This document shows, in pieces, positions 1 through 10,398 of a stretch of 64,000 nt of DNA (position 1 is its first letter; every line of letters starts with the position of its first letter). Made by a program: the position numbers and the translations under genes. The stretch is from Desmodus rotundus (taxonomy: Eukaryota; Chordata; Mammalia; Chiroptera; Phyllostomidae): contig NC_071392.1 of the NCBI RefSeq assembly GCF_022682495.2, forward strand, positions 88,986,797 through 89,050,796. Reading direction: 5' to 3'. The notes beneath the pieces are model-generated. The model was not told the origin of the DNA, ran no database searches, and saw nothing but the letters and a program-made list of their open reading frames with translations.

Positions 1-1044
1 ATCTTGCCCGCCCCCCGGGGGTGGGTCTCACTTGGCCCAGGCTTTGGAGGCACGTCAACCAGGTTTGCGACACCACCCAGATTTGGACATACGGCTCCTG
101 CTCTCCTAGGCACCAGAACCCTGGCATTTGTGACCCAGTCATCCCTCAGGAAAGAAGCCATAGTTGACAAAATGGGGATTTTCCCCAACAGAGAGAAAGC
201 ACAGCAAGAAAAAAGCTAAAGGAGAGAGTGACCAAGGAAAGGTGCCCCTAAGAGAATGGAAAAGTGCCCTCGCAGTCCAGGTCCTGCCTTGGCCCCACTA
301 GCTGACGTTTCCACCAGGGCTCACAGCCCTGACCGGCCTGGCCTCTCCTCCTTCCCACAGCTCCTCTGGTCCAGGATGCACCGTCAGACACCCACTCTGG
401 CCATCTGCCTTGTCTGTTATCCCTCCCTGGGGGTCAGCTCACAGGCAGACACTCAAGGGCAGCTCTTTAAGAAGTGAGGACCTCTTCTTAAAATGGGAAC
501 CCTCGGATACACACAGCTTTGAAACTGTTCGCTTCCTGCCGTGTGATTGGGAGCCTGCCCTGCTTACTGTCTAGAGAACTGTGTCACGGGCCAGTGTATG
601 AAGTGAAGCTGGAGTCAGAGGTGTCCACCCAAGTCTGCAGCAGAGGAGACAGAACCAAGCCTGATTCGCTGTAGTTACGTCAGGGCTCAGCAAAGGGCAA
701 GAAGATGCCGGTGAGAAACAAAGAAGGTGCTGTCGCATCCATGGTATGGCCCTGCCTTGGCCTGGCGGACCCCTTCTCAGCCCAGGAAGCTCTCAGGTGC
801 TGCAGGCTCCACCCCTAACCAGAGTACCTTTCTCATCAGTTCCCATCACAGCCCTCTGCAACAGAAACATCTTTGAGTTTCATGCTGAAATGCAAACATC
901 TTAACATGGTGTTCAAGGCCCTTCCCCATCTCGTCTGAGCTCTGACCCCATCAGATTCCCACTGGTCCCAGAACGTAGTAAACCTCATAACAAGATCAGC
1001 CTGGAGTTCTCTTTCCTTTCATCCTTGAAGCCTGGTTCTGTCAC

Positions 1045-1860
1045 AGATAGCAAGTGGTGAGGATGTGGAGAAGCTGGTGGGAATGTGGAATGGTGCAGCC
1101 GCTGTGGAAAACAGGAGGAGGGCCTTCACAAAATTAAAGACAACTGCCCTTGCTGGGTGGATCAGTTGGTTGGAGCCTTGTTCCATACACAAAAGGCTGT
1201 GGGTTCAGTTCCCGATGAGGGCACTTACCTAGGTTATGGATCAGTTCCTGGTCAGGATGTGTATGGGAGGCAACCAATTGATGTTTCTCTCTCTCCCCTC
1301 TTTCTCTCTCTGTAAAATCAATGGACATAAATCCTTGGGTGAGGATTTAAAAAAATAGAACCACGTGTGATCCAGCGACCTTCCTTCTGAGTATATGCCC
1401 AAAAGAAATCAGGATCTTGAAGATCAGGATCCTCGTTCACTGCGGCATTATTCACAGCATAGAAACAGGGACACAACCCAACATTTCACCCACGGATGGA
1501 TGGATAAGAGCCTGTATAGCACACACACATGCAGTGGGATGTTATGCAGCCTTAAAAAGGAAGGAAATCCTGCCGTTTGCTACAATAGCGGTGAACTTGG
1601 AGGACATTATGTGAAGTGAAAGAAGCCAGACCCAGGAGAACATGCTCCTGCGAATATCAGGAATTTAAAATAGTCAAACTCCGAAGCAGAGAGGAGAATG
1701 GTGGTTACGTGCCAGAGGCTGGGAGGAGGGGAACGAGGGTCCTTGGTCAGAGCATAAATGCTTTCAAATAGCAAGAGCAGTAAGTCCTGGAGATCTACGC
1801 TGAGCAGAGCGCCCAGAGTTAACAGTGCCATACAGTACGCTTAACCTTTTGTTAAGTGGG
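1045..1860 (+). mobile_element. L1 (LINE-1) 3' fragment, split by a Ves SINE
   Basis: The segment begins GTGGTGAGGATGTGGAGAAG, a familiar stretch of the L1 ORF2 3' part. It resumes after the SINE with ATAGAACCACGTGTGATCC. It then reads GCATTATTCACAGCATAG, GGATGGATGGATAAGAG and GAACTTGGAGGACATTATG in the order of L1 ORF2. Many stops and indels mark it as an old, dead copy in sense orientation to CNTNAP2. Confidence 0.9.
1146..1357 (+). mobile_element. Ves-type tRNA-derived SINE
   Basis: The left part is tRNA-like: TGGATCAGTTGGTTGGAGC (A-box region) and GTGGGTTCAGTTCCCGATG (B-box region). GGGCACTTACCTAGGTTATG follows, then the bat-specific GCAACCAATTGATGTTTCTC, a CTCT tract and an A-rich tail. 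It interrupts the L1 around it. Confidence 0.9.
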
Positions 1861-1984
1861 TAACCCCAGTTCAACCCCAGTTCCAGCGTGACCTGCCCTG
1901 AAGTGCTCTCCCGCACCCCACAAACCTGCTCCCCTGGTTTACCGTCGTCTCTGATCATTTTACCAAACACGCGGTCTGTCCTCA

Positions 1985-2200
1985 GCTCAGAAAACCACAG
2001 TGACTAAGAGACCGGGGTCCAGCGGCCTGGCCTCAGCCACTGAGGGACCATAATCATAGGCCTCGGTTTCCTCACGCATTGCATAGGGATAGTGGTATCC
2101 CCTTCTCCACAAGCTTGCTCTGGGAATTAAATGTCTAATGCGTATAAGGCACCTAGCACATTTTGAGGGTTCAATAAATGTTAACTCTTGTTATTCTACA
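1985..2200 (+). mobile_element. MIR SINE
   Basis: CCTCGGTTTCCTCACGCATT, GGGAATTAAATG and the ending CACCTAGCACATTTTGAGGG then TCAATAAATGTTA match the MIR core and 3' end in order, with the divergence expected of this old family. Confidence 0.8.
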
Positions 2201-2322
2201 GCTCGTGTTTGGGTGTGTAAGTTGGTTGGCGTGCTTGTTTCCCCAGTGAGGTTGTGAGCTGCTTAGGGTCAATCCTTATATGTGCCTCTATCTTCCTGCT
2301 ACTCCTACCAGGTAGTCAGCAA

Positions 2323-2352
2323 ATTGGATTGGATTGGATTGGATTGGATTGG
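2323..2352 (+). repeat. (ATTGG)6 microsatellite
   Basis: There are six tandem ATTGG units. Degenerate AATTGAATC-type units follow to about 2392, so an older, longer array has decayed on its 3' side. Confidence 0.95.
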
Positions 2353-3554
2353 AATGAATCAAATTGAATCAAATCAAGCTGAATTGAACTGAAGTCCCAC
2401 CAGATGGCAGGAGCCACCAGCCTCCGAGATCTTTTTTCTGGAACTCTACTCCGGGGCTGGACAGGCTAAAAAGAGCTCTGTATTTACAGGGGACAAGCAG
2501 CTGTTGGAGCTGAGGTTGTTCCCCATTTTCTGCCACCAGGTGGCCATTGGTCCTCATGCCCCAACCGCAGGTGAAAACAGACAGCAAGTCCAGAAAGCAA
2601 GGAGCTTTCCTTCTGCCCGGGACAGAGTCAGCTTGAGCCTCCTTGGTCTGAGGATATTCCAAGGGAGTGAGGAATGGAAACCAAGTATCTGAACTGTTTG
2701 TGCGGAAGGCAAGCTGGTGACCCTAGAACCAGGAATTCGGATATCAGACAAGGAGACAAAGAATGAATGTGTGAGTGGCCTGCCATTACGGGGGGAGAAA
2801 GCAAGAGGGGAACGAGCCAGCACAGGTGTCAGTGGGACCAGAGCCGCTTCCTGGTCATCAGAGGAACCCCAGGACACGTGTTTGACCGCAGGTTTCTGTC
2901 CGCGGCTGCAGGCGCAGTCTGCCTCCTCTCCCAAGTGGCTCACACTGTAGCTCAAAGTCACAGACTGACGTGTACCGCAGGACCGCAGGGTGGGGACTCA
3001 TTCGTTCAGCTGTCTTTGCATGCCTGTCCAAGACCCCGTGCGAACTCCCAGAACTAGCACTCTTCATCTTCCCTGTGCTCACACCTCCCGTTCATCAAAA
3101 TGCACGTGGACTAGTGCAGGTCGGTCATTGGACCGATTCACTGATGTGACGAGTGTGAATAAGTCCACTTTTTCTGCCCCCGAGACCCACCCCCTTCTCT
3201 GCTGAGTTATTCCTTAATTAACGGGGAGTACATTTTTACACAAGGCTAGTTCACCTGTGTTCATTCCCCGATGAGAAACATCACCTGCTCTGAAGTCAAC
3301 TTTTAAAGAAGTAGATAGCCTTCCACTTTCCAGTCTTTGTTATTCACAGTTGAAGTCCAAGGGTAAATATGTCACATTCTTGTCCGTGGATTTAAAAGGT
3401 AATCATCGTGGTAACATACTCTCCCATTTAGAGTACAAATTGCCGAAGCGCCATTGGCCCCTCACCTAGGTGTGCGGTACTGCATGGGCATCTCCTGGGT
3501 TGTCTATGATTCTCAGACCACAGCTGCCTCAGAGTCTCCAGAAGGGCTTGTAAC

Positions 3555-3667
3555 AGTGCGCAGATGGCTGGGCCACCCCCCTAGTGTGGCTGCGAGATTC
3601 TGCATTTCTGACAAGTCCTCAGCGACACTGGTGCTGCTGGTTCAGGAGCCACACAGTGAGAACCGCT
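3555..3667. mobile_element. MER5A-like hAT fragment
   Basis: GGCTGGGCCACCCCCCTAGT, GATTCTGCATTTCTGACAAG and the closing CAGTGAGAACCGCTG follow the order of MER5A-type non-autonomous hAT elements. The left end is not clear. Confidence 0.55.
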
Positions 3668-4458
3668 GGTCAGAAAGCTCTAGGGCTCCTTCAACATCTG
3701 TCATGCTAGGGAGGGTCTAGAACTCGGGGCAGGGGGCCAGAAAGACCTGGTGTGACAATGAGTGGTTATACTAGTTGAAACGGTGCATTGTAAACGCATC
3801 TACTCACCCCTGATCTGAGTGTTAGTTTAGGAAGAGGTTGAGCTTACAGGTCAGGAGATGGTGGAGATTCTTAAATGCATGTGTAGGTTTGTGATTGAGT
3901 TGGTAACCTGTCCTGACTTCCAAAACACCTATCAGGTTTGGCTGGGATTCCGGACACTCCAGGATGTCAAGGGGGCTGGATTGGGGAGAAAAGGGAACGC
4001 CCCATTACAGTCTGTAGGAACTCTTTGTTTCCCTTTTGTTTTTAAATGACGAAGAAGAAGGTAAGAAAGAGATACAAAAGAGGTGTGGGAGGGCTGGGCC
4101 GAGGCTCATTCAATACCTGTAGGAGGGGCACTGAAGCGCAGAAACAAAAATCAGGTAGAACCAAGGGTGTCGTTAGTGTCAGCAATACCTCAAGTATCTG
4201 GAAGGTACTTAGGAGTGCATGTTATTTTAACAAATACAGTCTTCTCAGCCTACCAGGTTCTCCAGTAGGTCCTTCTTAAAGTGAAGTGTCTAACCCTGAG
4301 CCTTACCGCGTCATTAGCATTTCATCTACAGAACAGAACATCTTAACCTGAAACCTAAGAGTAAGATTTGGACCCAAGCAGTCAGAGACTAGCGCATTTT
4401 GCGGCTGGGATGTAGCGAGTGGGATGAGATTTTTACATCCTCTCTCTTTGTCCTTTAG

Positions 4459-4698
4459 AAACAGGGAAGATCGACCAAGAGATCCACAAGTACAACACCC
4501 CGGGCTTCACCGGGTGCCTCTCCCGAGTGCAGTTCAACCACATCGCGCCCCTGAAGGCGGCCCTGCGGCCGACCAACGCCTCCGCACACGTGCACATCCA
4601 GGGCACGCTGGTGGAGTCCAACTGCGGGGCCTCCCCGCTCACCCTCTCGCCCATGTCGTCCGCCACCGACCCCTGGCACTTAGACCACCTGGACTCAG
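4459..4698 (+). CDS. CNTNAP2: CNTNAP2 exon 22 (internal coding exon)
   Basis: This internal exon encodes 80 residues of Caspr2, a neurexin-family cell-adhesion protein of axons and synapses that pairs with contactin-2 and helps cluster Kv1 channels at juxtaparanodes. The acceptor is a pyrimidine-rich tract ending CTTTAG at 4458. The donor is CAG|GTAAAG at 4698/4699. The exon enters after one base of a codon and leaves after one base, so it is phase 1-1 and 240 bp long. The translation runs from [20 protein letters not shown] through [20 protein letters not shown]. The FTGC and ESNC cysteines are the pair typical of the end of a laminin-G domain, here the fourth. Asn in TNAS is a potential glycosylation site. 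Compared with the human protein as I remember it, three residues differ (H in FNHI, P in LRPT, T in QGTL). Identity is certain; exon number is by analogy with the 24-exon human gene. Confidence 0.97.
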
Positions 4699-5430
4699 GT
4701 AAAGTCTTTAAACCTCGGTTTCTTCGCCTGTAAAGTGGAGTTAGCGACAGCATGTGGAAGCTTACACGAGAATTAGCTTAGTGAATGATTCAAGGTGGAG
4801 GTCTACATACCTTAGTTAGAAGGAGAGAGGAGAGGAGTTTTCGAAGGCTAGGACAAAGGGGTTTCGAAAAGAGCAGGGCAGAGATGATGTTTGTGATACT
4901 GCTTGTGATGCAGAACCGGCAGCTGGCTGTCTGCGTTAGGCCATGAACAGCCTGCGCAGGGGACTCACGGTAGGTTTACTCTGGTCTCCTCCCTGGGAGT
5001 GAAAGCCACTCCGAAGGGGAGCATCTATGGCAGCCTCGTTTCCCAGAGGTTCTACTTTCAGTCAGGTAACAGAAGCTCCGGAAAGATTTCTTTCTGCATC
5101 TGCCGGATCGCAAATGTCCTCGGTTTAAAATGGCCTTCATACAAATTCTGGGGTTCTACATGGGTCCCCACATCAACGCGTGCACCCTGGATTCCGTGAG
5201 CCTGAGCTCCTCGTTCTGAGTGCTGATTCGAGAGTTCTGCCTTTTTCAGATAGTCTTCCACCTGAGAGTAGAATAGGGATCCTCGCTGTCCGGCAGTCAG
5301 AAACAGAACGGTACGCACACACAGAAGGCCGTTGCGCGCCGTGAATCACATGTTACTCAAGTGCGCGTAGGGCAGAGAGGAGGGAGGTGAGCGCCACTTA
5401 GTCCAGGTCTGAACAGAGGGCATTAGGAAG

Positions 5431-5578
5431 AACTGCATCACTGCATCTGGTGCCACGGAAAGCTTGTTAGAAATGCAGACTCTCGGACCCTTATCCCAGG
5501 CCCACTGAGTCAGCATCTGCCTTTCAGCAAGATTCCCAGGCTGCCGACCCACCGTGTGCACGTTTCGGTTTGAAAGCG
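5431..5578. mobile_element. MER5A-like hAT fragment
   Basis: CTTGTTAGAAATGCAGACTC, CAGGCCCACTGAGTCAG and the ATCTGCCTTTCAGCAAGATT CCCAGG part follow MER5A order. The terminal repeats are lost. It lies immediately next to a second, better-preserved copy. Confidence 0.6.
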
Positions 5579-5589
5579 CTAACCTAGCA

Positions 5590-5757
5590 CAGTGGTTCTC
5601 AGTCTCAGGTGCACTTTCAGATTACACTGGGAACTTTGAAAATCCTGATGTCCAGCCTACACCCCTGGGCAATGAGATCCGATGCCCTGGGGGTGAGATC
5701 CAGGTGTCCATCATGTGTCACCTCCCCAGGTGTGGAGCCGAGCTTGAGAATCACTCA
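5590..5757. mobile_element. MER5A-like hAT element with both ends
   Basis: It starts CAGTGGTTCTCAGTC and ends CTTGAGAATCACTC, nearly perfect inverted ends for MER5A. Between them is the CAGATTACACTGGGAACTTT and CCAGCCTACACCCCTGGGCA core. It is about 168 bp, a normal length for this family. Confidence 0.75.
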
Positions 5758-6589
5758 CCAGATAAGAGGGAAGCTTACTACCAGCCCCCTTGGTGAGCCC
5801 TTTCAAACAAGGCTACCAAAAGAAAAGGAAGTTAATACTCAAACAGTGCAACAATAACAGAAAGATGGTTTATGAAGAGCAATAAAGCCTCTAGGTGGTG
5901 AAGTCTCCAAGGAAAAGCCGTGGCAGTGAGCTTGCAGAAGGTCGGGCTCCTCTGACTGTGTTACCAGGGAGCCCATCGAGACAGAGAACTCTGTTTCTGT
6001 GTAAGCTGGAGGACAGCCAGTCGGCCTTCCTGCAGCTGGAAAAGCAGGCTGAAGACAAGTGAACAAGAATCTGCAGCGCGGGGCCAGACTCGGTGCTCTC
6101 GTGAAAGTGTGTCGTTGTAGAAGGTGCTGCGCCCGAGGAAGAAACCTCAGTGTGAAGACTATGTCACATTATTATTCAATTTCTTGAATCAGCTGCAAAG
6201 CTAGTTTGAAAGGATATCGGAGGTTGGGGGAGGGGGTGCTGCTCTAATGAAGTATGTGCATCTTTGGAAGCAACCCACGCCCCTGGCTGTGATGAACAGG
6301 GCGTCTGATGGCCTTGGTCTTTTAGGGATGGCAGTGACCAGCCAGGCCACTCGCTTCACAGCCACACCAGGGCCTGCGCTTTGCAGAGACCTGGAGATTA
6401 GAATTCAAGACGTCCACCCTTAGGCCTCGTGTTCCTTCTGCTCCCTTACATTTCCTTCTTAGTTAGATGCTACCTAATGATAGAACCAGAAATGTAATCT
6501 TCGTGAGGCTGGCTTTATGTGATAAGATTCTTTCCCTGTCCTGTAATGCCACTGACTGACTTACTCAGTACCGCTCTGATGCCTTTCGG

Positions 6590-7140
6590 GCTCTGCCCAT
6601 GTTTAAAGTCCATTACGTTTTTTCCGTAAAATAAAAGACACATTTTTCATTTTCATCAGCAGCTTTACTGATTTGGATATTTTGAGGTCGTTGGCTATCT
6701 CCTGCTGTTGGCTTCTAGTGGGTAGAGGCCAGGGATGCTGCTAAACACCTTCCAGTGCATGAGACAGCCCCACAGCAAAGAATTATTTGACAAAAATATG
6801 AATAGTACAAGAAACTTTGCAAGCCACTTTAGACATGTCCAATAGTCACAGCACCTTCTCCATATGCTGCACAAATCTTTTTGTGTGTTTCAGTCGCATT
6901 TTTACCCATCTCGAAGTAATAAAGCATAACGCACTGAAAATGTTGCGTATCTTCTGTCATCTTCAATATTAAACTGGTTGCACAAAAATTCACCAATTTT
7001 GATACGTTTTTTCATGCACACTGACATGACAGCTGTCACAATACAATATAGCAAAATTGTTTTGAATGAAGTTCAATATTACTAAGCACTAGTAGGGCCA
7101 TCTTATGGAGAAAACGTAACGGACTTTTTGGCCAACCCAA
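6590..7140 (-). mobile_element. chimeric mariner element, copy A
   Basis: The right end GTAACGGACTTTTTGGCCAA at 7117-7136 is a mariner terminal repeat; the left end (about 6602-6640) is its eroded inverse. On the minus strand there is a remnant of the mariner transposase start, reading near FPRWVKMRLKH from about 6908 to 6876, broken by substitutions. Bases about 6706-6815 instead match the 3' half of the hAT element MER20 (TTCTAGTGGGTAGAGGCCAG, ATGCTGCTAAACA, GACAGCCCCACAGCAAAGAA). The same layout recurs at 43082 and 60048. The copy is non-autonomous and inactive. Confidence 0.85.
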
Positions 7141-8027
7141 CACCGCTGGCCAGGCTGTGCGCCGCACAACTCCAGGGGGTGACGTCTGCCTCCTGCCTGC
7201 CGTGCAGCATGCTGACTTTGATAGGGGGTCACTGGCTCGCTGTGGACAGAAAATAGACATGGCATTGCCTGACAATATAAAGTCACGTCCTGTTTACTTC
7301 TCCTGCCGCCCTCCTAATTTTGTCAAAGAGGACGTCTCCATTGGTTCCGAAATGCTTTTAACCCCTCTCCCACCTCGCTGTTCGCCCTTCAGTAAGGAGA
7401 GAGCAGGCTTCTGTTGAGCCTTGACAGGTAATAGAATTCTCAGTAGGGTTATGAAGTTTTATCAATGTATTTATTTACATTAGAAATTGGATCACTTTAG
7501 TGAAAATAAGTAAAGAAATAATCATTAGGGCTTACATGACTATGGCAAAAAATGTGGAGTGGTTCCCGCGTGACTGGAGTTTGGAAATCACTGGGCAGCA
7601 CGGCAGCATCCTCACGGACACGGGCCGAGCCCGGGGTGGGAGAGTGCGGTTTCATAGGGGATGGTAAAAAAAGTTAGGTCGGTTTGATTACACTCGCTCT
7701 GCTCTGTTAGGAACGTCCAGTGGCTGTTTTTCTGCCTGCTCTTCCAGTTGGTAAGAGGTACAGCCTGTTTCTGAAGCACATCATTATGGTTCTTAGGAGT
7801 ATTTTTAGAACAATAACTGCAAGGTAGAAAAAACCTAGCCCCGAGTTCTGGAGTGTTTAAAGGCCACAGAGCAGCAGACAATTGCTGTTATCCGCCTCTC
7901 AGACATGGGCTCTGCCCTTTCTCTTTGTCAAATTCAGGGACTCTTCTTTCCTTGGAATGGCGAGGATTTGCCAACAGGACAACTACAGATGGCAGTGCAC
8001 CCGTTCTGTGAAAAATAAAAACAAAAC

Positions 8028-8196
8028 AGCCCTGGCTGCATAGCTCAGCTGGTTAGAGCATCGTCCTGATACACCAAGGTTGCGGGTTCGGTGCCTGGTT
8101 AGGAATCAACAAGTGAATGCATGAATAAGTGGCACAAGAAATCTCAATCTCTCTCTCTCTCTCATCAATAAATAAATAGAAGTTTTTTAAAAAGCA
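8028..8196 (+). mobile_element. Ves-type SINE
   Basis: CCCTGGCTGCATAGCTCAGC, TGGTTAGAGCATCGTCC and GGTTGCGGGTTCGGTGCC form a tRNA-like head with A and B boxes. A (CT)n tract and CAATAAATAAATAGAAG tail follow. It is shorter than the other copies in the window. Confidence 0.85.
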
Positions 8197-9611
8197 CAAG
8201 AAAAAATACATCCAAGAGGCAGATGCCATAAATGTCTGCACTGAGGCACTACGGCGAGCCCTGTTACAGGGCACTCACATTAACCCTTGGGGTGTCCTGT
8301 CACATCCATGATACCTGACACAGAGTGCATCGGACCAAAGGCCACACACTAGGCCCTTCTGTAAAATATCCGAAGATAGACAAAGCACTTTAAGATGTGA
8401 GACTTCATTTCCTAAGGAATCTTCTGCTTATACAGAGTATAACAAGTTAGCATTTTTCAGGACTCTCTAGTGAGTGATATTCTCAGCACAGGTGTGGACA
8501 GAGCACACACCTCCACTAACCTACAAGTACGCCAGGCCCCAGAAAGGCCCCAGAGAATCGGGCCCTGCTGGGTGCTGGCAGTTGGACTCAGTCTCCACCC
8601 TAACCTTGACCTCTCTGGCTCCCACCCTGGAGCTACCCTGCACGGGACACTGAGGGGCTCTAGTCCAAGAACTCTCAGTGGGCGGGACATGGAGAATGCA
8701 GGAAGCACTGAGCAGAGTAGAAAACAGTTCACATGGTCAAATTCTCCTCCTCTTGAGATCCAAGGCCATGGTGGTCTGGAAGCCAGGAGGATGCAAACCC
8801 AAACTTGTCCAGTGGTTCACTCCAGTTTGCAGAGCTATTGAAAAACCAGCCCTCTCAGGAATGTGGTTCTCCCAAATAAATTGGGAGCGTGACGGGATGG
8901 GGTGCCAGGGATCACTCCAGGTAGCAAATGGGCTGGAAGTCACCACAGCACACGACCACTGGGGCTAGTGAGTTTGATTCCCGCAGCCACCCCATCCTGC
9001 CTCTGACGCCATGGTGTCTAACGACTTGATTTCTTGTCTACATTCCAGATTCCCTCTCCACCATCTGAAGATAAAATATTTTTATATCTTCATGTGCAAA
9101 AGAGTTGTGGATGTGATGAACATTTAAAAACTACATACATTTATTCCGTTTCCTTCATAATTACAAGCTGATAGTTGGTTTTCTTTACCACCTGCAAGCA
9201 CTTAAAATAATCTTGCCAGCTCTTACAATTACATCTTAATTATTTCTGAGCCGATCCCTTTTTTCATCCTTATGCTAAGCTTGCATGATTAATGCATTTA
9301 ATCTCTGACACCTAGTCTTTTTCTTCTCTAGTGTGCCCGGGTCCTCTTCAGTGACCCACACGCACACACCTACTCACATGCAAAGAAGCATTATTATCCC
9401 CCTTTTCTAATGTGCACTTTTCCTGCAAATGATCCATATTCTGCTTTCCTGCAGAAGCACCAGGCACATTTACAGTTTAAGTTAAATATGATATTAGGGT
9501 TACAGCTCTTTGATCTATTAGTCATTTAAAGTATTCCCATTTTTTTGTTTCCATTATAAATAGATTTATATACATGACATTGTTGAGTCAGGGAGATATA
9601 TATATATATAT

Positions 9612-9786
9612 TTATATTTATTGTAGATAGAGGAAGGAGAGAAATTTAAAAAGAAGCATTGATCTGTGGTTCCACCTCTCTGTGCGTTCATTGGTTGATT
9701 CCTGCATGCACCCTGACCGGGGACCAAAGCCCCAACCCTGGCGCATCGGGATGATGCTCCAGCCAACTTCGCTACCTGGCCAGGGC
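9612..9786 (-). mobile_element. Ves-type SINE, antisense
   Basis: Read on the minus strand it starts CCTGGCCAGGTAGCGAAG and has the tRNA-like head with a GGTTGGAGCATCATCCCGAT-type A-box region, the GGGTGCATGCAGGAATCAAC middle and a GAGAGGTGG body. An A/T-rich tail joins a (TA)n run at 9597-9611. It is inserted in an antisense L1. Confidence 0.85.
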
Positions 9787-10208
9787 TCGCGGGATACATT
9801 TCAAATTTTGATAGCAATTACTCATCACCCTCCAATGATACAGCACCTCCAGTCTGATACAGTATAAGCGTCTTTTTCCCCACACCGTCACCAAAGCAGT
9901 GTGTCATAGTACTCTTCTAGATTTGCTGCATTTCATTTGAAAAAATGATATTTTATTGTTTTATTTGGATTTCATTAATTATGACTGAGCTTAAGTATCT
10001 TTGTATATAAGTCACTTGTATTTATTTTTCCTTTTACTGCCTGTTCTTATTCTTTGACCAAATATTTATATCCTTTCCTATTTCTTTGTTGGCTGTTTAC
10101 TACTTAGAAGAATTCTTTTTATGTTAATTATTATTTTACTATGTTTGAATGGTTTCCTAGTTTGAGCTCTATTTTTTGAATTATGGATTTTTTTCATGTA
10201 AATTTTTT

Positions 10209-10398
10209 AAAATTTTACATGGTGAAAAAAAAATAAAAAATAAATAAAGCAGAGGTTCACAAAAAAAAAAATTAGGAAGATTCTATAAAAGGAAAAGAGA
10301 CTTGAGGTAGAATTTTTCTGTATAGTCTCAAACTACAATTAAACTGAAGAGTGACTTAAAAAAAAAAAAAAAAAAAAAGAAAATTTTACATGGTGAAA
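10209..10398 (+). mobile_element. short 3'-end retrocopy with poly(A) and 19-bp target duplication
   Basis: The 19-bp sequence AAAATTTTACATGGTGAAA occurs at 10209-10227 and again at 10380-10398. Between the copies lies about 150 bp that ends in 22 A residues (10357-10378) and has ATTAAA, a common poly(A) signal variant, 18 bases before the A-run. Duplication plus A-tail is the signature of L1-driven insertion of an RNA. Only the tail of the RNA was copied. I do not recognise the source: it does not look like Ves or L1, so a host mRNA 3' UTR is the likeliest template. Confidence 0.8.

Larger units (their letters stand above)
1..4458 (+). other. CNTNAP2: CNTNAP2 intron 21, 3' part
   Basis: This is the end of the intron before exon 22; its start is outside the window. 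It holds an L1 3' fragment split by a Ves SINE (1045-1860), a MIR (about 1985-2200), an ATTGG repeat (2323-2352) and a MER5A-like piece (about 3555-3667). I recognise nothing in 1-1040, 2400-3550 and 3670-4440; the short open frames there look like chance. Confidence 0.85.

Noticed and set aside
2323..2392. CRISPR-like or satellite array
   Set aside because: The units are 5 bp with no spacers; it is a plain microsatellite. No CRISPR-type repeat-spacer pattern exists in the window.
4433..4753. Minus-strand and other-frame open frames (92-106 codons) over CNTNAP2 exon 22
   Set aside because: They are shadows of the real exon on the + strand; only the frame with the laminin-G sequence has splice sites in phase and a family match.
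8040..8110. tRNA-like sequence (A and B boxes)
   Set aside because: It is the head of a Ves SINE with CT tract and A-rich tail, not a tRNA gene; the clover-leaf arms are not intact. The same applies to the other SINE heads.
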